Below, piece after piece: positions 52,884 to 61,486 of a stretch of 64,000 bases of DNA. Positions within the stretch are counted from its first letter, which is position 1; each line of letters begins with the position of its first letter. A program made the translations under genes and the position numbers. Below the pieces are notes generated by a model. It ran no database searches. It was not told the DNA's origin and saw only the letters and a program-made list of their open reading frames with translations. The stretch is from Candidatus Aminicenantota bacterium (lineage in GTDB: Bacteria > Acidobacteriota > Aminicenantia > Aminicenantales > Saccharicenantaceae), in the NCBI GenBank assembly GCA_017999365.1, contig JAGNLW010000005.1, forward strand, positions 62,001 through 126,000, in the 5' to 3' direction.

Positions 52884-53705
52884 CTACTTGGGAAGAAGGC
52901 GGGCGCGTCCGCCGCGCTTGGCCAGGAGAGCGGCCGTGAAGGCCGCGAAACACAGCCCGACGATGGCCGCGGAGGCCGGCACGTCGGCGGCCAGGGACGC
53001 GGCCAGCCCGGCGACGACGGAGAACACGGCCACCGCGGCCGAAGCGGCCACCGCGCCCCGGAAGCTCTTGGCGACCTGGAGGCCCGCGGCGGCCGGGATG
53101 ACGACGAGGGCCGCGACGAGCAGGATCCCGGCCACCTTCATCCCCAGCACGATGGTCACGGCCGTCAGGACCATGAGCAGCGTATCCAGGCGGCCGACCC
53201 TGACCCCGGCCGCCCGGGCCGATTCGCGGTCGAAGGTCATATAGAGGAGCCGGCCGTAGTTCAGCCGGACCGCGGCCAGGACGGCCGCGGCCAGGATCCC
53301 GGTCAGCGCGACCTCGAGGGGTTCGATGGCCAGGATGTCGCCGAAGAGATAGGCCATGAGCTCGACGTTGAAGTTGCGGGACAGCGAGGCCAGCAGGATG
53401 CCGGCGGCCATGCCCAGGCTGCTGAAGATGCCGATGGCCGTGTCGCCGTGCAGCCCGGCCCGGTCTTTGAGCCTCATCACGGCCACGGCGGCCGCGACGG
53501 CCACGGCCAGGGCCGCGGCGAGGGGCAGGACGTTCAGGGCCAGGCCCAGGGCCACCCCGGCGAAGGCGATGTGCGAAAGGCCGTGGCCGATCATGGCGTC
53601 CTTGCGCAGCACGAGGAAGACGCCGAGGACGGCGCAGGCGACGGCGATGAGAACGCCGGCGAGAAGGGCCCGCTGGAGGAAACCGTAGGCGAGAAGGGCG
53701 CTCAT
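52884..53705 (-). CDS. znuB: Zinc/manganese ABC transporter permease
   Basis: This 273-aa ABC-3-family permease has about eight membrane helices: FLVLRKDAMIGHGLSHIAFA (residues 31-50, conserved DAxxHxSHxxLPG-like region), GIFSSLGMAAGILLASLS and MKVAGILLVAALVVIPAAAG. It forms the membrane channel for the ATPase and binding protein encoded upstream. Metal choice (Zn or Mn) cannot be fixed from the permease; the His-rich binding protein favours zinc. Confidence 0.88.
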   Translation of the reverse strand: MSALLAYGFLQRALLAGVLIAVACAVLGVFLVLRKDAMIGHGLSHIAFAGVALGLALNVLPLAAALAVAVAAAVAVMRLKDRAGLHGDTAIGIFSSLGMAAGILLASLSRNFNVELMAYLFGDILAIEPLEVALTGILAAAVLAAVRLNYGRLLYMTFDRESARAAGVRVGRLDTLLMVLTAVTIVLGMKVAGILLVAALVVIPAAAGLQVAKSFRGAVAASAAVAVFSVVAGLAASLAADVPASAAIVGLCFAAFTAALLAKRGGRARLLPK

Positions 53706-53712
53706 GGGTCCG

Positions 53713-54456
53713 TCAGTGCTCGTGGGCGATGAGGTGGTCGCCGCGGGTGACCATCTCCCGGAAGACGTCCGAGCGGCAGAACTCGGCATGGCCGCCGTGA
53801 TAGGTCAGCCGCTGGTTGAGGCAGGCCACGCTCTTGACGTGCCGGTTGACGATGCCGATGTCGTGGGTGATGAGGACGATGGTCAACCCCTCGCTCCGGT
53901 TGAGGCGGTCGAGCATGTCGTAGAAGGAGGCCTGGGTCCCGGCGTCGATGCCGGTCGTGGGCTCGTCGAGGAACAGGATGCGGGGCGAGGCGACCAGGGC
54001 CCGGGCGATGAAGGCCCGCTGCTGCTGGCCGCCGGACAGCCGGCCGATGGGCGCCCGGGCCGAGCCGCCCAGGCCGACGGCCTCGAGGGCCGCGGCCACC
54101 CGGGCCCGCACGTCCCGCCGCGAGGGCCGGCCCGCCCGGGGCCCGGCCGTGAGGGCCATGCCGACGACCTCCTCGACCGAGGCCGGGAAGAAGGGGTCGA
54201 TGTGGGTGGCTTTCTGCGGGATGTAGCCGATGGCGCCCCATTCCGCGGGCTCCCCCGGCCGTCGCCCGAACAGCCGGACCTCTCCGGAGTCGGGCGGCAG
54301 GAGGCCCAGGATGACCTTGACCAGCGTCGTCTTGCCCGAGCCGTTGGGGCCGATGACCGCCAGGAAGTCCCCTTGCCGGATGGCCAGGTCGATGTCGACG
54401 AGAACGGGCGCGCTCTCGTAGGCGAAGGAGACGCGGCGCAGCTCGACGAGGTCCAT
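53713..54456 (-). CDS. znuC: Zinc/manganese ABC transporter ATPase
   Basis: This 247-aa ABC ATPase has Walker A GPNGSGKTTLVK (residues 36-47), Q-loop YIPQKA, signature LSGGQQQRAFIARALV, Walker B ILFLDEPTTGID and switch His in ITHDIGIV. The C-terminal HAEFCRSDVFREM and HLIAHEH resemble ZnuC tails. It lies between the binding-protein and permease genes with 4-7 nt gaps. Confidence 0.9.
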   Translation of the reverse strand: MDLVELRRVSFAYESAPVLVDIDLAIRQGDFLAVIGPNGSGKTTLVKVILGLLPPDSGEVRLFGRRPGEPAEWGAIGYIPQKATHIDPFFPASVEEVVGMALTAGPRAGRPSRRDVRARVAAALEAVGLGGSARAPIGRLSGGQQQRAFIARALVASPRILFLDEPTTGIDAGTQASFYDMLDRLNRSEGLTIVLITHDIGIVNRHVKSVACLNQRLTYHGGHAEFCRSDVFREMVTRGDHLIAHEH

Positions 54457-54460
54457 GGCG

Positions 54461-55399
54461 TCACCGGCAGCCGAGGCCGTCGCGCAGCCGCTCGAGGTTC
54501 TCCCGCATCAGGTCGAAGAAGCCGGCCCCGGCCTCCCGCTGGTCCCGGGTCAGGTTGTGTCCGGCGTGGAGGACAAGGACCCGGCCGCCGATCTCGCGGG
54601 CCAGGGTCCGGGCCAGGTCGGGAGGGACGGAGTTCTCCGAGAAGACCGTCCGGATGCCCTTGGAACGGCAGAGGTCGACTGCGGCCATGAGGTCCTTCGG
54701 GCGGGGTTGGGCGTCGGGGCTGACGCCGTAGAGGGCCGTCTGGACCAGTCCGTAGCGGCGGGCCAGATAGCCGAAGGCGCCGTGCCCGGCCAGCACCAAG
54801 GTCCGGCCGCGGCAGCCCGCCAATCCCGCCCGGAACTCGTCATCGAGCGCGGCCAGGCGGGACTTGAGACGGGCCGCGTTGGCCGCGAACAGGGGAAGCC
54901 CTTCGGGGTCGATGCGGCCGAGCTCGGCGGCCAGGGCGTCGACGATCCGGGCGTCGAGGGCGAAGTCGAGCCAGACGTGGGGGTCGAGCGGACCGTGGCC
55001 GTGCTCGTCCGCATGCCCGGCCACTACCCCGTTCTCTCTCTCCTCCTCCGCGGCCGCCGCCAATCCCGAGGCGGCCTCCAGCGTCCGGACGCGGTCCGGC
55101 GGGAAGGCCCGGAGCAGGTCCGGCAGCCAGGGCTCGAGCCCCGCGCCGATATAGACGAGCAGGTCGCATCCGGCCAGCCGGACGACGTCGCCGGGCTTGG
55201 GCTGCCAGGTGTGGACCCCGGCCCCCGGAGGGATGAGAAGGGCGGCCTCTCCCCTGTCTCCGGCCACGGCGGCCGCGAACTCCTGGAGCGGGAAGACGGT
55301 GGCCAGGATGCGGGTCTTGTCCTCGGGGGAAGGCGCCGCGGCCCGGGCGGAGACGGCGACCGCCATCATCGCGAGAAGGACCTTCGCCGATGCTCTCAT
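54461..55399 (-). CDS. znuA: Zinc ABC transporter substrate-binding protein
   Basis: This 312-aa cluster A-I binding protein has a signal peptide (MRASAKVLLAMMAVAVSARA), ILATVFPLQEFAAAVAGDRG, the first metal His in GAGVHTWQPKPGD, a short acidic/His loop GHADEHGHG (about 128-136) typical of zinc binders, DPHVWLDF, LAGHGAFGYLARRYGL and FSENSVPPDLA. It captures zinc outside the membrane for ZnuBC. An upstream-extended frame has no signal peptide at its start. No clear Zur-type operator is visible. Confidence 0.9.
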   Translation of the reverse strand: MRASAKVLLAMMAVAVSARAAAPSPEDKTRILATVFPLQEFAAAVAGDRGEAALLIPPGAGVHTWQPKPGDVVRLAGCDLLVYIGAGLEPWLPDLLRAFPPDRVRTLEAASGLAAAAEEERENGVVAGHADEHGHGPLDPHVWLDFALDARIVDALAAELGRIDPEGLPLFAANAARLKSRLAALDDEFRAGLAGCRGRTLVLAGHGAFGYLARRYGLVQTALYGVSPDAQPRPKDLMAAVDLCRSKGIRTVFSENSVPPDLARTLAREIGGRVLVLHAGHNLTRDQREAGAGFFDLMRENLERLRDGLGCR

Positions 55400-55490
55400 C
55401 TCCCGGATTATACCCGCCGCCCCGGCTTGAATCCACCGCTTTTTTGTGGCATCATGGCCTTTCGCCAATCCCCTTCCCAAGGAGTCACAC

Positions 55491-56945
55491 ATGGCCACTT
55501 CCCTCACCGACCTCGATCCCAAGCTTCTCTGGAAGCATTTCGCCAAGATCCTGACCATCCCCCACTGCTCGGGCAACGAGAAGGCCCTCGGGGATTACGT
55601 TCTTTCCGTCGCCGCGGGCCTCGGCCTGCCCGGCAAGCGGGACAAGGTCGGCAACGTCCTGGTCGGCAAGCCGGCGACGGCCGGCCGCGAGTCGGCCGTG
55701 GGGGCCATCCTCCAGGGCCACCTCGACATGGTCTGCGAGAAGAACTCGGACAAGGTCCACGACTTCTGCAAGGACCCCATTCAGCCCGAGATCCGGGGCG
55801 AGTGGGTCTACGCCCAGGGCACGACCCTCGGCGCCGACAACGGCATCGGCCTGGCCGCCGCCCTGGCCGTCATGGAGGACAAGTCGCTCGTCCACGGGCC
55901 CCTCGAGTTCCTGTTCACCGTCGACGAGGAGACCGGGCTGACCGGCGCCAACAAGATCCCCAAGGGCTTTCTCTCCGGGAAGATGCTCCTCAATCTCGAC
56001 AGCGAGGACGAGGGCACTTTCACCATCGGCTGCGCCGGCGGCGCCGACTCCAGCCTGACCCTGCCGCTCGAACGGAAAGGCAAGACCTCCAAGAACCTCT
56101 ACCGGATCCACGTCGGCGGCTTCCGCGGCGGCCACTCGGGCCTCGACATCAACCAGGGCCGCGGCAACGCCATCAAGCTCCTGTCCCGCGTCCTGGCCCA
56201 GGCCCAGGCGGCGGCCAAGTTCGAGCTCGTCTCGATCGAAGGCGGCAGCAAGCACAACGCCATCCCCCGCGAGGCCGTGGCCGTCCTGGCCTGCCCGCCG
56301 GTCCAGGTCCGGGCCATGACCAACGCCGTCAAGAAGGCCTTCGACAAGATCAAGGTCGAGTACAAGGCCGTCGAGCCGGGCGCGTCCTGCGCGGTCGAGC
56401 CGATCGAAGGCAAGGACTATGCCATGACCCAGGGCTGCCAGAGAACCCTCCTGGACTTCCTCTCCGCCCTGCCCCACGGCGTCGTCGCGATGCATCCCGA
56501 GATCGCCGGCCTGACGGAGACATCGACCAACCTGGCCATCGTCAAGACCGGCAAAAAGGAATTCGAGGTCCTCTGCAGCACCCGCAGCTCGGTCGCCTCG
56601 GCCCTCGAGGCCACCCGGGGCGTCATCGTGTCCGTCTGCGACCTGGCCGGGGCCAAGGCCGAGCTCCACGGCGGCTATCCCGGCTGGATGCCCAACCTCG
56701 AGTCCGCCCTGCTCGGCAAGCTCAAGGACATCTACTCCCGGACGTTCGGCAAGGAGGCCGAGGTCGTGGCCGTCCACGCCGGGCTCGAGTGCGGCATCAT
56801 CGGCGAGAAGTTCCCGGGCATGGATATGATCTCGTTCGGCCCGACCATGAAGAACCCCCACTCGCCCGAGGAGCACGTCCACATCGGCTCGGTCGGGAGG
56901 TTCTGGAAGTTCCTGACGACGGCCCTCGACGGGCTGTCGTCCTGA
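55491..56945 (+). CDS. pepD: Aminoacyl-histidine dipeptidase (cytosol nonspecific dipeptidase)
   Basis: This 484-aa M20C enzyme has ILQGHLDMVCEKNSD (zinc His), GTTLGADNGIGLAAALAVME (bridging Asp), FTVDEETGLTGA (catalytic Glu-Glu), LLNLDSEDEGTFTIGCAGG, and a lid domain with GGFRGGHSGLDINQGRGNAI. It hydrolyses a broad range of dipeptides including carnosine in the cytoplasm. AAGGAG precedes the ATG at 55491. It diverges from znuA, whose product supplies its likely metal. Confidence 0.93.
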   Translation: MATSLTDLDPKLLWKHFAKILTIPHCSGNEKALGDYVLSVAAGLGLPGKRDKVGNVLVGKPATAGRESAVGAILQGHLDMVCEKNSDKVHDFCKDPIQPEIRGEWVYAQGTTLGADNGIGLAAALAVMEDKSLVHGPLEFLFTVDEETGLTGANKIPKGFLSGKMLLNLDSEDEGTFTIGCAGGADSSLTLPLERKGKTSKNLYRIHVGGFRGGHSGLDINQGRGNAIKLLSRVLAQAQAAAKFELVSIEGGSKHNAIPREAVAVLACPPVQVRAMTNAVKKAFDKIKVEYKAVEPGASCAVEPIEGKDYAMTQGCQRTLLDFLSALPHGVVAMHPEIAGLTETSTNLAIVKTGKKEFEVLCSTRSSVASALEATRGVIVSVCDLAGAKAELHGGYPGWMPNLESALLGKLKDIYSRTFGKEAEVVAVHAGLECGIIGEKFPGMDMISFGPTMKNPHSPEEHVHIGSVGRFWKFLTTALDGLSS

Positions 56946-56991
56946 TCGAATGGGGATGTTCTAGAAAAGTCCCCGATTTGGGAGCGGAACG

Positions 56992-57459
56992 GTGAACAGG
57001 CGAAAATTCATCGCCGCCGCGGGGCTCGCGGTCGCGACCGCGTCCCGGGTCCTCGCCGGCGTCGCAAGGAGCGTCCTCATGAAGAAACAGGTCCAGACCG
57101 ACAAGGCCCCCAAGGCCATCGGCCCCTACTCGCAGGGCATCGTCGCCAACGGCTTCGTCTTCTGCTCGGGGCAGATCCCCATCGACCCGGCCACCGGCGA
57201 GCTCAACACGGGCTCGATCGAGGACCAGACCCGCCAGGTCCTCAAGAACGTCGCCGCCGTCCTCGAGGCCGCCGGCTCCTCCATGGACGACACCGTCAAG
57301 TGCACGGTCTTCCTCCAGGACATGAACGACTTCGCCAAGATGAACGCCGTCTACGGCGAGTTCTTCAAGGCCCCCAACCCGGCCCGGGCCGCGGTCCAGG
57401 TGGCCCGGCTGCCGCGCGACGTCAAGGTGGAGATCGAGGCCATCGCCATCCGACCGTAG
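56992..57459 (+). CDS. ridA: RidA-family enamine/imine deaminase, possibly with dual start
   Basis: The RidA domain (about 125 aa; [42 protein letters not shown], the catalytic Arg in [20 protein letters not shown]) hydrolyses reactive enamines from PLP enzymes. From the GTG at 56992 (GGGAG upstream) the protein gains a 29-residue leader with a Tat-like signal, [21 protein letters not shown] second ATG at 57079 has its own AAGGAG 8 nt upstream and would give the normal cytosolic length. Either one start is right, or both forms are made. Confidence 0.85.
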   Translation: MNRRKFIAAAGLAVATASRVLAGVARSVLMKKQVQTDKAPKAIGPYSQGIVANGFVFCSGQIPIDPATGELNTGSIEDQTRQVLKNVAAVLEAAGSSMDDTVKCTVFLQDMNDFAKMNAVYGEFFKAPNPARAAVQVARLPRDVKVEIEAIAIRP

Positions 57460-57478
57460 CGAGCGAAGCGAGCGGAGG

Positions 57479-57518
57479 GCAGAAACCCGCCGGAGCTTAC
57501 ACGGAGACGGGTTTCTGC
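57479..57518 (+). repeat. Inverted repeat after ridA
   Basis: An 11-bp perfect stem GCAGAAACCCG/CGGGTTTCTGC (57479-57489 with 57508-57518) encloses 18 nt. There is no T-run, so it is not a standard intrinsic terminator. Just before it, tagcgagcgaagcgagcgg (57458-57476) resembles the gagcgag motifs in the structured elements A and B. Confidence 0.6.
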
Positions 57519-57543
57519 GAAATATCCGGATAAGGCCTTAATC

Positions 57544-57572
57544 TGGACCCCGACGATGGCCTCGTGTAAAAT
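57544..57572 (+). promoter_or_regulatory. Promoter of the zinc-ribbon gene (near-leaderless)
   Basis: TGGACC (57544-57549), 17 nt and TAAAAT (57567-57572) lie 9 nt before the ATG at 57582; there is no ribosome binding site. Confidence 0.55.
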
Positions 57573-57581
57573 GGACTACAA

Positions 57582-57800
57582 ATGCCCCTTTACGAATACA
57601 GGTGCCGGAAGTGCGGGAAGAGGTTCGAGCGCCTCGTGAGCCCGGGCAAGGACAAGGATATCGCCTGCGACGCGTGCGGCTCTCCCGAGACAGAAAAGCT
57701 CATTTCGGGATTCGGCATCGGCGGCGGCGGGAGCCGCCTCAAGGCCTCGTCCTCGGGGTGCAAGAGCTGTTCGTCCGGCTCCTGCAGCACCTGCCACTGA
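57582..57800 (+). CDS. FmdB-family zinc-ribbon protein
   Basis: This 72-aa protein begins MPLYEYRCRKCGKRFERLVS and has the second zinc knuckle CDACGS, the classic FmdB/CxxC regulatory-protein pattern. It is followed by a Gly-rich linker and a Cys/Ser-rich tail (GCKSCSSGSCSTCH) with five more cysteines. The function is unknown; family members were proposed as regulators of formamidase genes. The hydantoinase genes follow 78 nt downstream, so co-expression is possible. Confidence 0.88.
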   Translation: MPLYEYRCRKCGKRFERLVSPGKDKDIACDACGSPETEKLISGFGIGGGGSRLKASSSGCKSCSSGSCSTCH

Positions 57801-57878
57801 TCCTCCGGGCTCACAACCGCGGGCGTCGCGGCGGCCTTGACTTGCCCCGGCCGTTGACTGTCTAATAGCCCTTCGCCC

Positions 57879-59900
57879 ATGGCACGCTCCAAGAAACCCG
57901 CTCCGGTCCGCGTCGGGGTGGATACCGGCGGCACGTTCACCGACTTCGTCATCTACCTAGACGGCCGGCTCTCCAACCGCAAGGTCCTCTCCACTCCCCA
58001 GGACCCGTCCTTGGCCATCCTCGAGGGGATCGGCGACATCATCGGGGCCCCTTCCGGCGTGTTCATCGTCCACGGCACGACCGTGGCCACCAACGCCCTC
58101 CTCCAGGGCCGGGGCGGCCGCATCGCCCTGATCACGACGGCCGGCTTCGAGGACGTCCTGGCCATCGGCCGCCAGACCCGGCGGAACCTCTACGCGCTCC
58201 AGCCCGAGAGCCGTTTCGAGCTCATCCCGGCCGAGCGGCGCTTCGGCCTCCACGAGCGGACCCTGGCCTCGGGCGAGATCGCCAAGCGGGTCCGGATGAC
58301 CGAGGTCCGCCGGATCGTCCGCCGCGTCAAAGCCGCGGGGGCCGAAGCCGTCGCCGTCTGCCTCCTCCACGCCTACGCCAATCCGGCCAACGAGGAGGCC
58401 CTGGCCGCCGAGCTCGAGCGGGCCGGCCTGCTCTTCACCCTGTCCAGCCGGCTCCTGCCCGAGCACCGCGAGTACGAGCGGACGGCGACGACGGCCGTCA
58501 ACGCCTATCTCATGCCGGTCATGGACCGCTACCTCGGCGAGCTCGACCGCCGCGTCGGCGGCGCCGACCTGCGCATCATGCAATCGAACGAGGGCTACCT
58601 CTCCCCCGCCCGGGCCCGCCTCGAGCCCATCCGCACGGCCCTGTCCGGCCCGGCCGGCGGCGTCGTCGGAGCCCGGGCCCTGGCCGCGGCGGCCGGCTTC
58701 CCCGACGTCATCAGCTTCGACATGGGAGGGACGTCGACCGATGTCTCCCTCATCGAGGGCGGCATACGCCGGACCCGCGAGAGCCGGGTCGGCGACTTCC
58801 CCGTCCGCCTGCCCATCATCGACATCCACTCGGTCGGAGCCGGCGGCGGCTCCCTCGCCTATACCGACCGCGGCGGCTCCCTCCGCGTCGGCCCCCAGAG
58901 CGCCGGGGCCGATCCCGGCCCGGCCTGCTACGGCAAGGGCGACCGGCCGGCCGTGACCGACGCCGACCTCTGCCTCGGCCGCCTCGACCCCGATTTCTTC
59001 CTGGGCGGCCGGATGCGCGTCCACCCGGAGCGCAGCCTCGAGGCCCTCGCCGGCCTGGGCCGGGCCATCGGCAAGTCCCCGGTCGAGACCGCCCTGGGCA
59101 TCGTGGCCATCGCCAACGCCAATATGGAGAAGGCCATCCGGGTCATCTCCGTCGAGCGCGGCATCGACCCGCGCGCCTTCGCCCTGCTCTCCTTCGGCGG
59201 GGCCGGCGGCATGCACGCCGTCGAGATGGCCGCCCACCTGGGCATGGGGACCGTCCTCGTCCCGCGCAACGCCGGCGTCCTCTCGGCCTTCGGCCTGCTC
59301 ATGTCCGACCCCGTCAAGGACTATACGCGCTCGGTCATGCGGACCGACGCCCAGCTCACGCCGGCCCGCCTCGAGGCGGAGTTCCGGGCCCTCGAGGACC
59401 TGGGGCGCCGGGACATGCTCGAGGACGGCTTCGATCTGGCCCGCGTCGTCTGCGAGCGCTCCCTCGACTGCCGCTACCAGGGCCAATCCTACGAGATCGA
59501 GGTCCCCTTTCGCCGGGCCCGCGGTCTCGGCGCGGCCTTCCTCGAGGCCTTCCACCGCCGGCACAAGCGGCTCTATTCCTATCGCCACGACGGGCGCCCG
59601 GTCGAGGTCGTCAACGTCCGGGTCAAGGCCGTGGCCGTCACGCCGAAGCTGCCGCTCGTCCGGGAGCCGAAGGCGGCCGCCCTCGATCCGGCGGCCCTCG
59701 TCCGGCGCCGTCCCGTCCACACCGGCCGGGGCTTCCGCGACGGCGCCGTCTACGACCGGTCCCGCCTCCGGCACGGCAATGCCCTGCGCGGGCCGGCCCT
59801 CATCATCGATCCCGAATCGACGACCTATCTGCCGCCCGGCTTCGCCGCCCGCGTCGGCCCCCATCTCGACCTGGTCATCCGCAAGGCGGGCGCCCGATGA
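57879..59900 (+). CDS. Hydantoinase/oxoprolinase subunit A (HyuA)
   Basis: This 673-aa ATP-dependent enzyme subunit has the ASKHA-like fold: GVDTGGTFTDFVIYLDGRLS at the N-terminus, VHGTTVATNALL, MQSNEGYLSP, ISFDMGGTSTDVSLIEGG, DIHSVGAGGGSLAY and LSFGGAGGMHAVEMA. With the B subunit encoded next (ATGA overlap) it would open 5-oxoproline, N-methylhydantoin or a similar ring, or carboxylate a ketone. The family members cannot be separated by motif alone. No permease or amidohydrolase follows to narrow the substrate. Confidence 0.9.
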   Translation: MARSKKPAPVRVGVDTGGTFTDFVIYLDGRLSNRKVLSTPQDPSLAILEGIGDIIGAPSGVFIVHGTTVATNALLQGRGGRIALITTAGFEDVLAIGRQTRRNLYALQPESRFELIPAERRFGLHERTLASGEIAKRVRMTEVRRIVRRVKAAGAEAVAVCLLHAYANPANEEALAAELERAGLLFTLSSRLLPEHREYERTATTAVNAYLMPVMDRYLGELDRRVGGADLRIMQSNEGYLSPARARLEPIRTALSGPAGGVVGARALAAAAGFPDVISFDMGGTSTDVSLIEGGIRRTRESRVGDFPVRLPIIDIHSVGAGGGSLAYTDRGGSLRVGPQSAGADPGPACYGKGDRPAVTDADLCLGRLDPDFFLGGRMRVHPERSLEALAGLGRAIGKSPVETALGIVAIANANMEKAIRVISVERGIDPRAFALLSFGGAGGMHAVEMAAHLGMGTVLVPRNAGVLSAFGLLMSDPVKDYTRSVMRTDAQLTPARLEAEFRALEDLGRRDMLEDGFDLARVVCERSLDCRYQGQSYEIEVPFRRARGLGAAFLEAFHRRHKRLYSYRHDGRPVEVVNVRVKAVAVTPKLPLVREPKAAALDPAALVRRRPVHTGRGFRDGAVYDRSRLRHGNALRGPALIIDPESTTYLPPGFAARVGPHLDLVIRKAGAR

Positions 59901-61462
59901 AGACGAAAGTCGATCCCATCGAGCTCGAGCTCTTCAAGAACGTCTTCGTGGCCGTGTCCGAGGAGATGGGCGCCGTCCTCGGCCGGACGGCCCTGTCGCC
60001 CAATATCAAGGAACGCAAGGACTACTCCTGCGCCCTGTTCGACGGCGCCGGCGGCACCCTGGCCCAGGGCTCGCACATCCCCGTCCACCTCGGGGCCATG
60101 CCCCTGTCCGTCCAGGCCGCGCTGGCCGCCGTCGCCTTCGAGCCGGGCGACCTCGTCATCCTCAACGATCCCTACCGGGGCGGCACGCATCTGCCCGATA
60201 TCACCTGCATCTCGCCGGTCTTCCTCGGCGCCAAGCCGGCCTTCTTCGTGGCCAACCGGGCCCACCACTCCGACGTCGGCGGCATGACCCCGGGCTCGAT
60301 GCCCCTGGCGACCGAGCTCTTCCAGGAAGGCCTCATCATCCCGCCCCTCAAGCTCTACGAGCGCGGGCGGCTCAACAGGGGCGTCTTCGACCTCCTGCTG
60401 GCCAACGTTCGCACTCCGGACGAGCGTCGCGGCGACCTCCTGGCCCAGGTCGCGGCCAACGACATCGGCCGGGTCCGCATCGAGGAGGCCGTGGCCCGCT
60501 TCGGCGCCGGCCGGGTCCGCCTCTACGCCGGGCTCATCCAGGACTACTCGGAGCGCTTCCTGCGCCAGACCCTGCGCGGCATCCCCGACGGCGAGTACCG
60601 TTTCGAGGACCGCCTCGACGACGACGGCTTCTCCGACCGTCCCATACCCATCGCCGTACGGATCGACGTCCGCGGCGACAGGGCCGTGGTCGACTTCGCC
60701 GGCTCCGCGGCCCAGGCCCAGGGCGGCGTCAACGCCAACTTCGCCATCACCTGCTCGGCCACGCTCTACGTCTTCCGCTGCCTCGTCGAGGAGGACATCC
60801 CGTTCAACACGGGGCTGATGCGCCCCATCGAGATCCGCGCCCCCAAGGGCTCCATCGTCAACGCCGACTTCCCGGCCGCCTGCGCCGGAGGCAACGTCGA
60901 GACCTCGCAGCGCATCGTCGACGTCCTGCTCGGGGCCCTGGCCAAGGCCGTCCCGGACCGCGTCCCGGCCGCGAGCCAGGGGACCATGAACAACGTCGCC
61001 TTCGGCGGCGCCGACCCGGTCCGCAAGCGCCGCTTCGCCTATTACGAGACGATCGGCGGCGGCATGGGCGGCGGGGCCTCGGCCCCCGGCCTCGACGGCG
61101 TCCACACCCACATGACCAATTCCCTCAATACGCCCATCGAGGCCCTGGAGAACTACCTGCCGGTCGAGATCCGTTCCTACCGCCTGCGGAAGGGCTCGGG
61201 CGGGGCCGGCGCCCGCCCCGGCGGCGAGGGCATCGTCCGGGAGTACGCCTTCCGCGTCCCGGTCGACCTGACGGTCATCTCGGAACGGCGTCGGTTCGCT
61301 CCCTACGGCGCCCAGGGCGGCGGGCCGGGCGCGCCCGGACGGAACGTCCTTCTCTCGCGCGGCCGGGCCCGGACCCTCGGCGGCAAGGTCAACGTCCGGC
61401 TCGGCCCGGGCGATATCCTCCGCGTCGAGACGCCCGGAGGGGGCGGTTACGGCAAGGCCTGA
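59897..61462 (+). CDS. Hydantoinase/oxoprolinase subunit B (HyuB)
   Basis: This 521-aa B subunit begins VDPIELELFKNVFVAVSEEM and contains ALSPNIKERKDYSCALFD, VHLGAMPLSVQAAL, ILNDPYRGGTHLPDITCISP, ANRAHHSDVGGMTPGSMP, YETIGGGMGGGASAPG and GGGGYGKA at the end. These are HyuB hallmarks; the HHSDVGG region supplies metal ligands in related acetone carboxylase and acetophenone carboxylase subunits. It works as a complex with the A subunit in the cytoplasm. Confidence 0.92.
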   Translation: MKTKVDPIELELFKNVFVAVSEEMGAVLGRTALSPNIKERKDYSCALFDGAGGTLAQGSHIPVHLGAMPLSVQAALAAVAFEPGDLVILNDPYRGGTHLPDITCISPVFLGAKPAFFVANRAHHSDVGGMTPGSMPLATELFQEGLIIPPLKLYERGRLNRGVFDLLLANVRTPDERRGDLLAQVAANDIGRVRIEEAVARFGAGRVRLYAGLIQDYSERFLRQTLRGIPDGEYRFEDRLDDDGFSDRPIPIAVRIDVRGDRAVVDFAGSAAQAQGGVNANFAITCSATLYVFRCLVEEDIPFNTGLMRPIEIRAPKGSIVNADFPAACAGGNVETSQRIVDVLLGALAKAVPDRVPAASQGTMNNVAFGGADPVRKRRFAYYETIGGGMGGGASAPGLDGVHTHMTNSLNTPIEALENYLPVEIRSYRLRKGSGGAGARPGGEGIVREYAFRVPVDLTVISERRRFAPYGAQGGGPGAPGRNVLLSRGRARTLGGKVNVRLGPGDILRVETPGGGGYGKA

Positions 61463-61486
61463 ACGCTCCGCGAAGGAGGATGTCCG

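Noticed and set aside
54455..56995. 846-codon plus-strand open frame
   Set aside because: It runs antisense through znuA and then out of frame through pepD; the composition is Arg/Gly/Pro-rich without domains.
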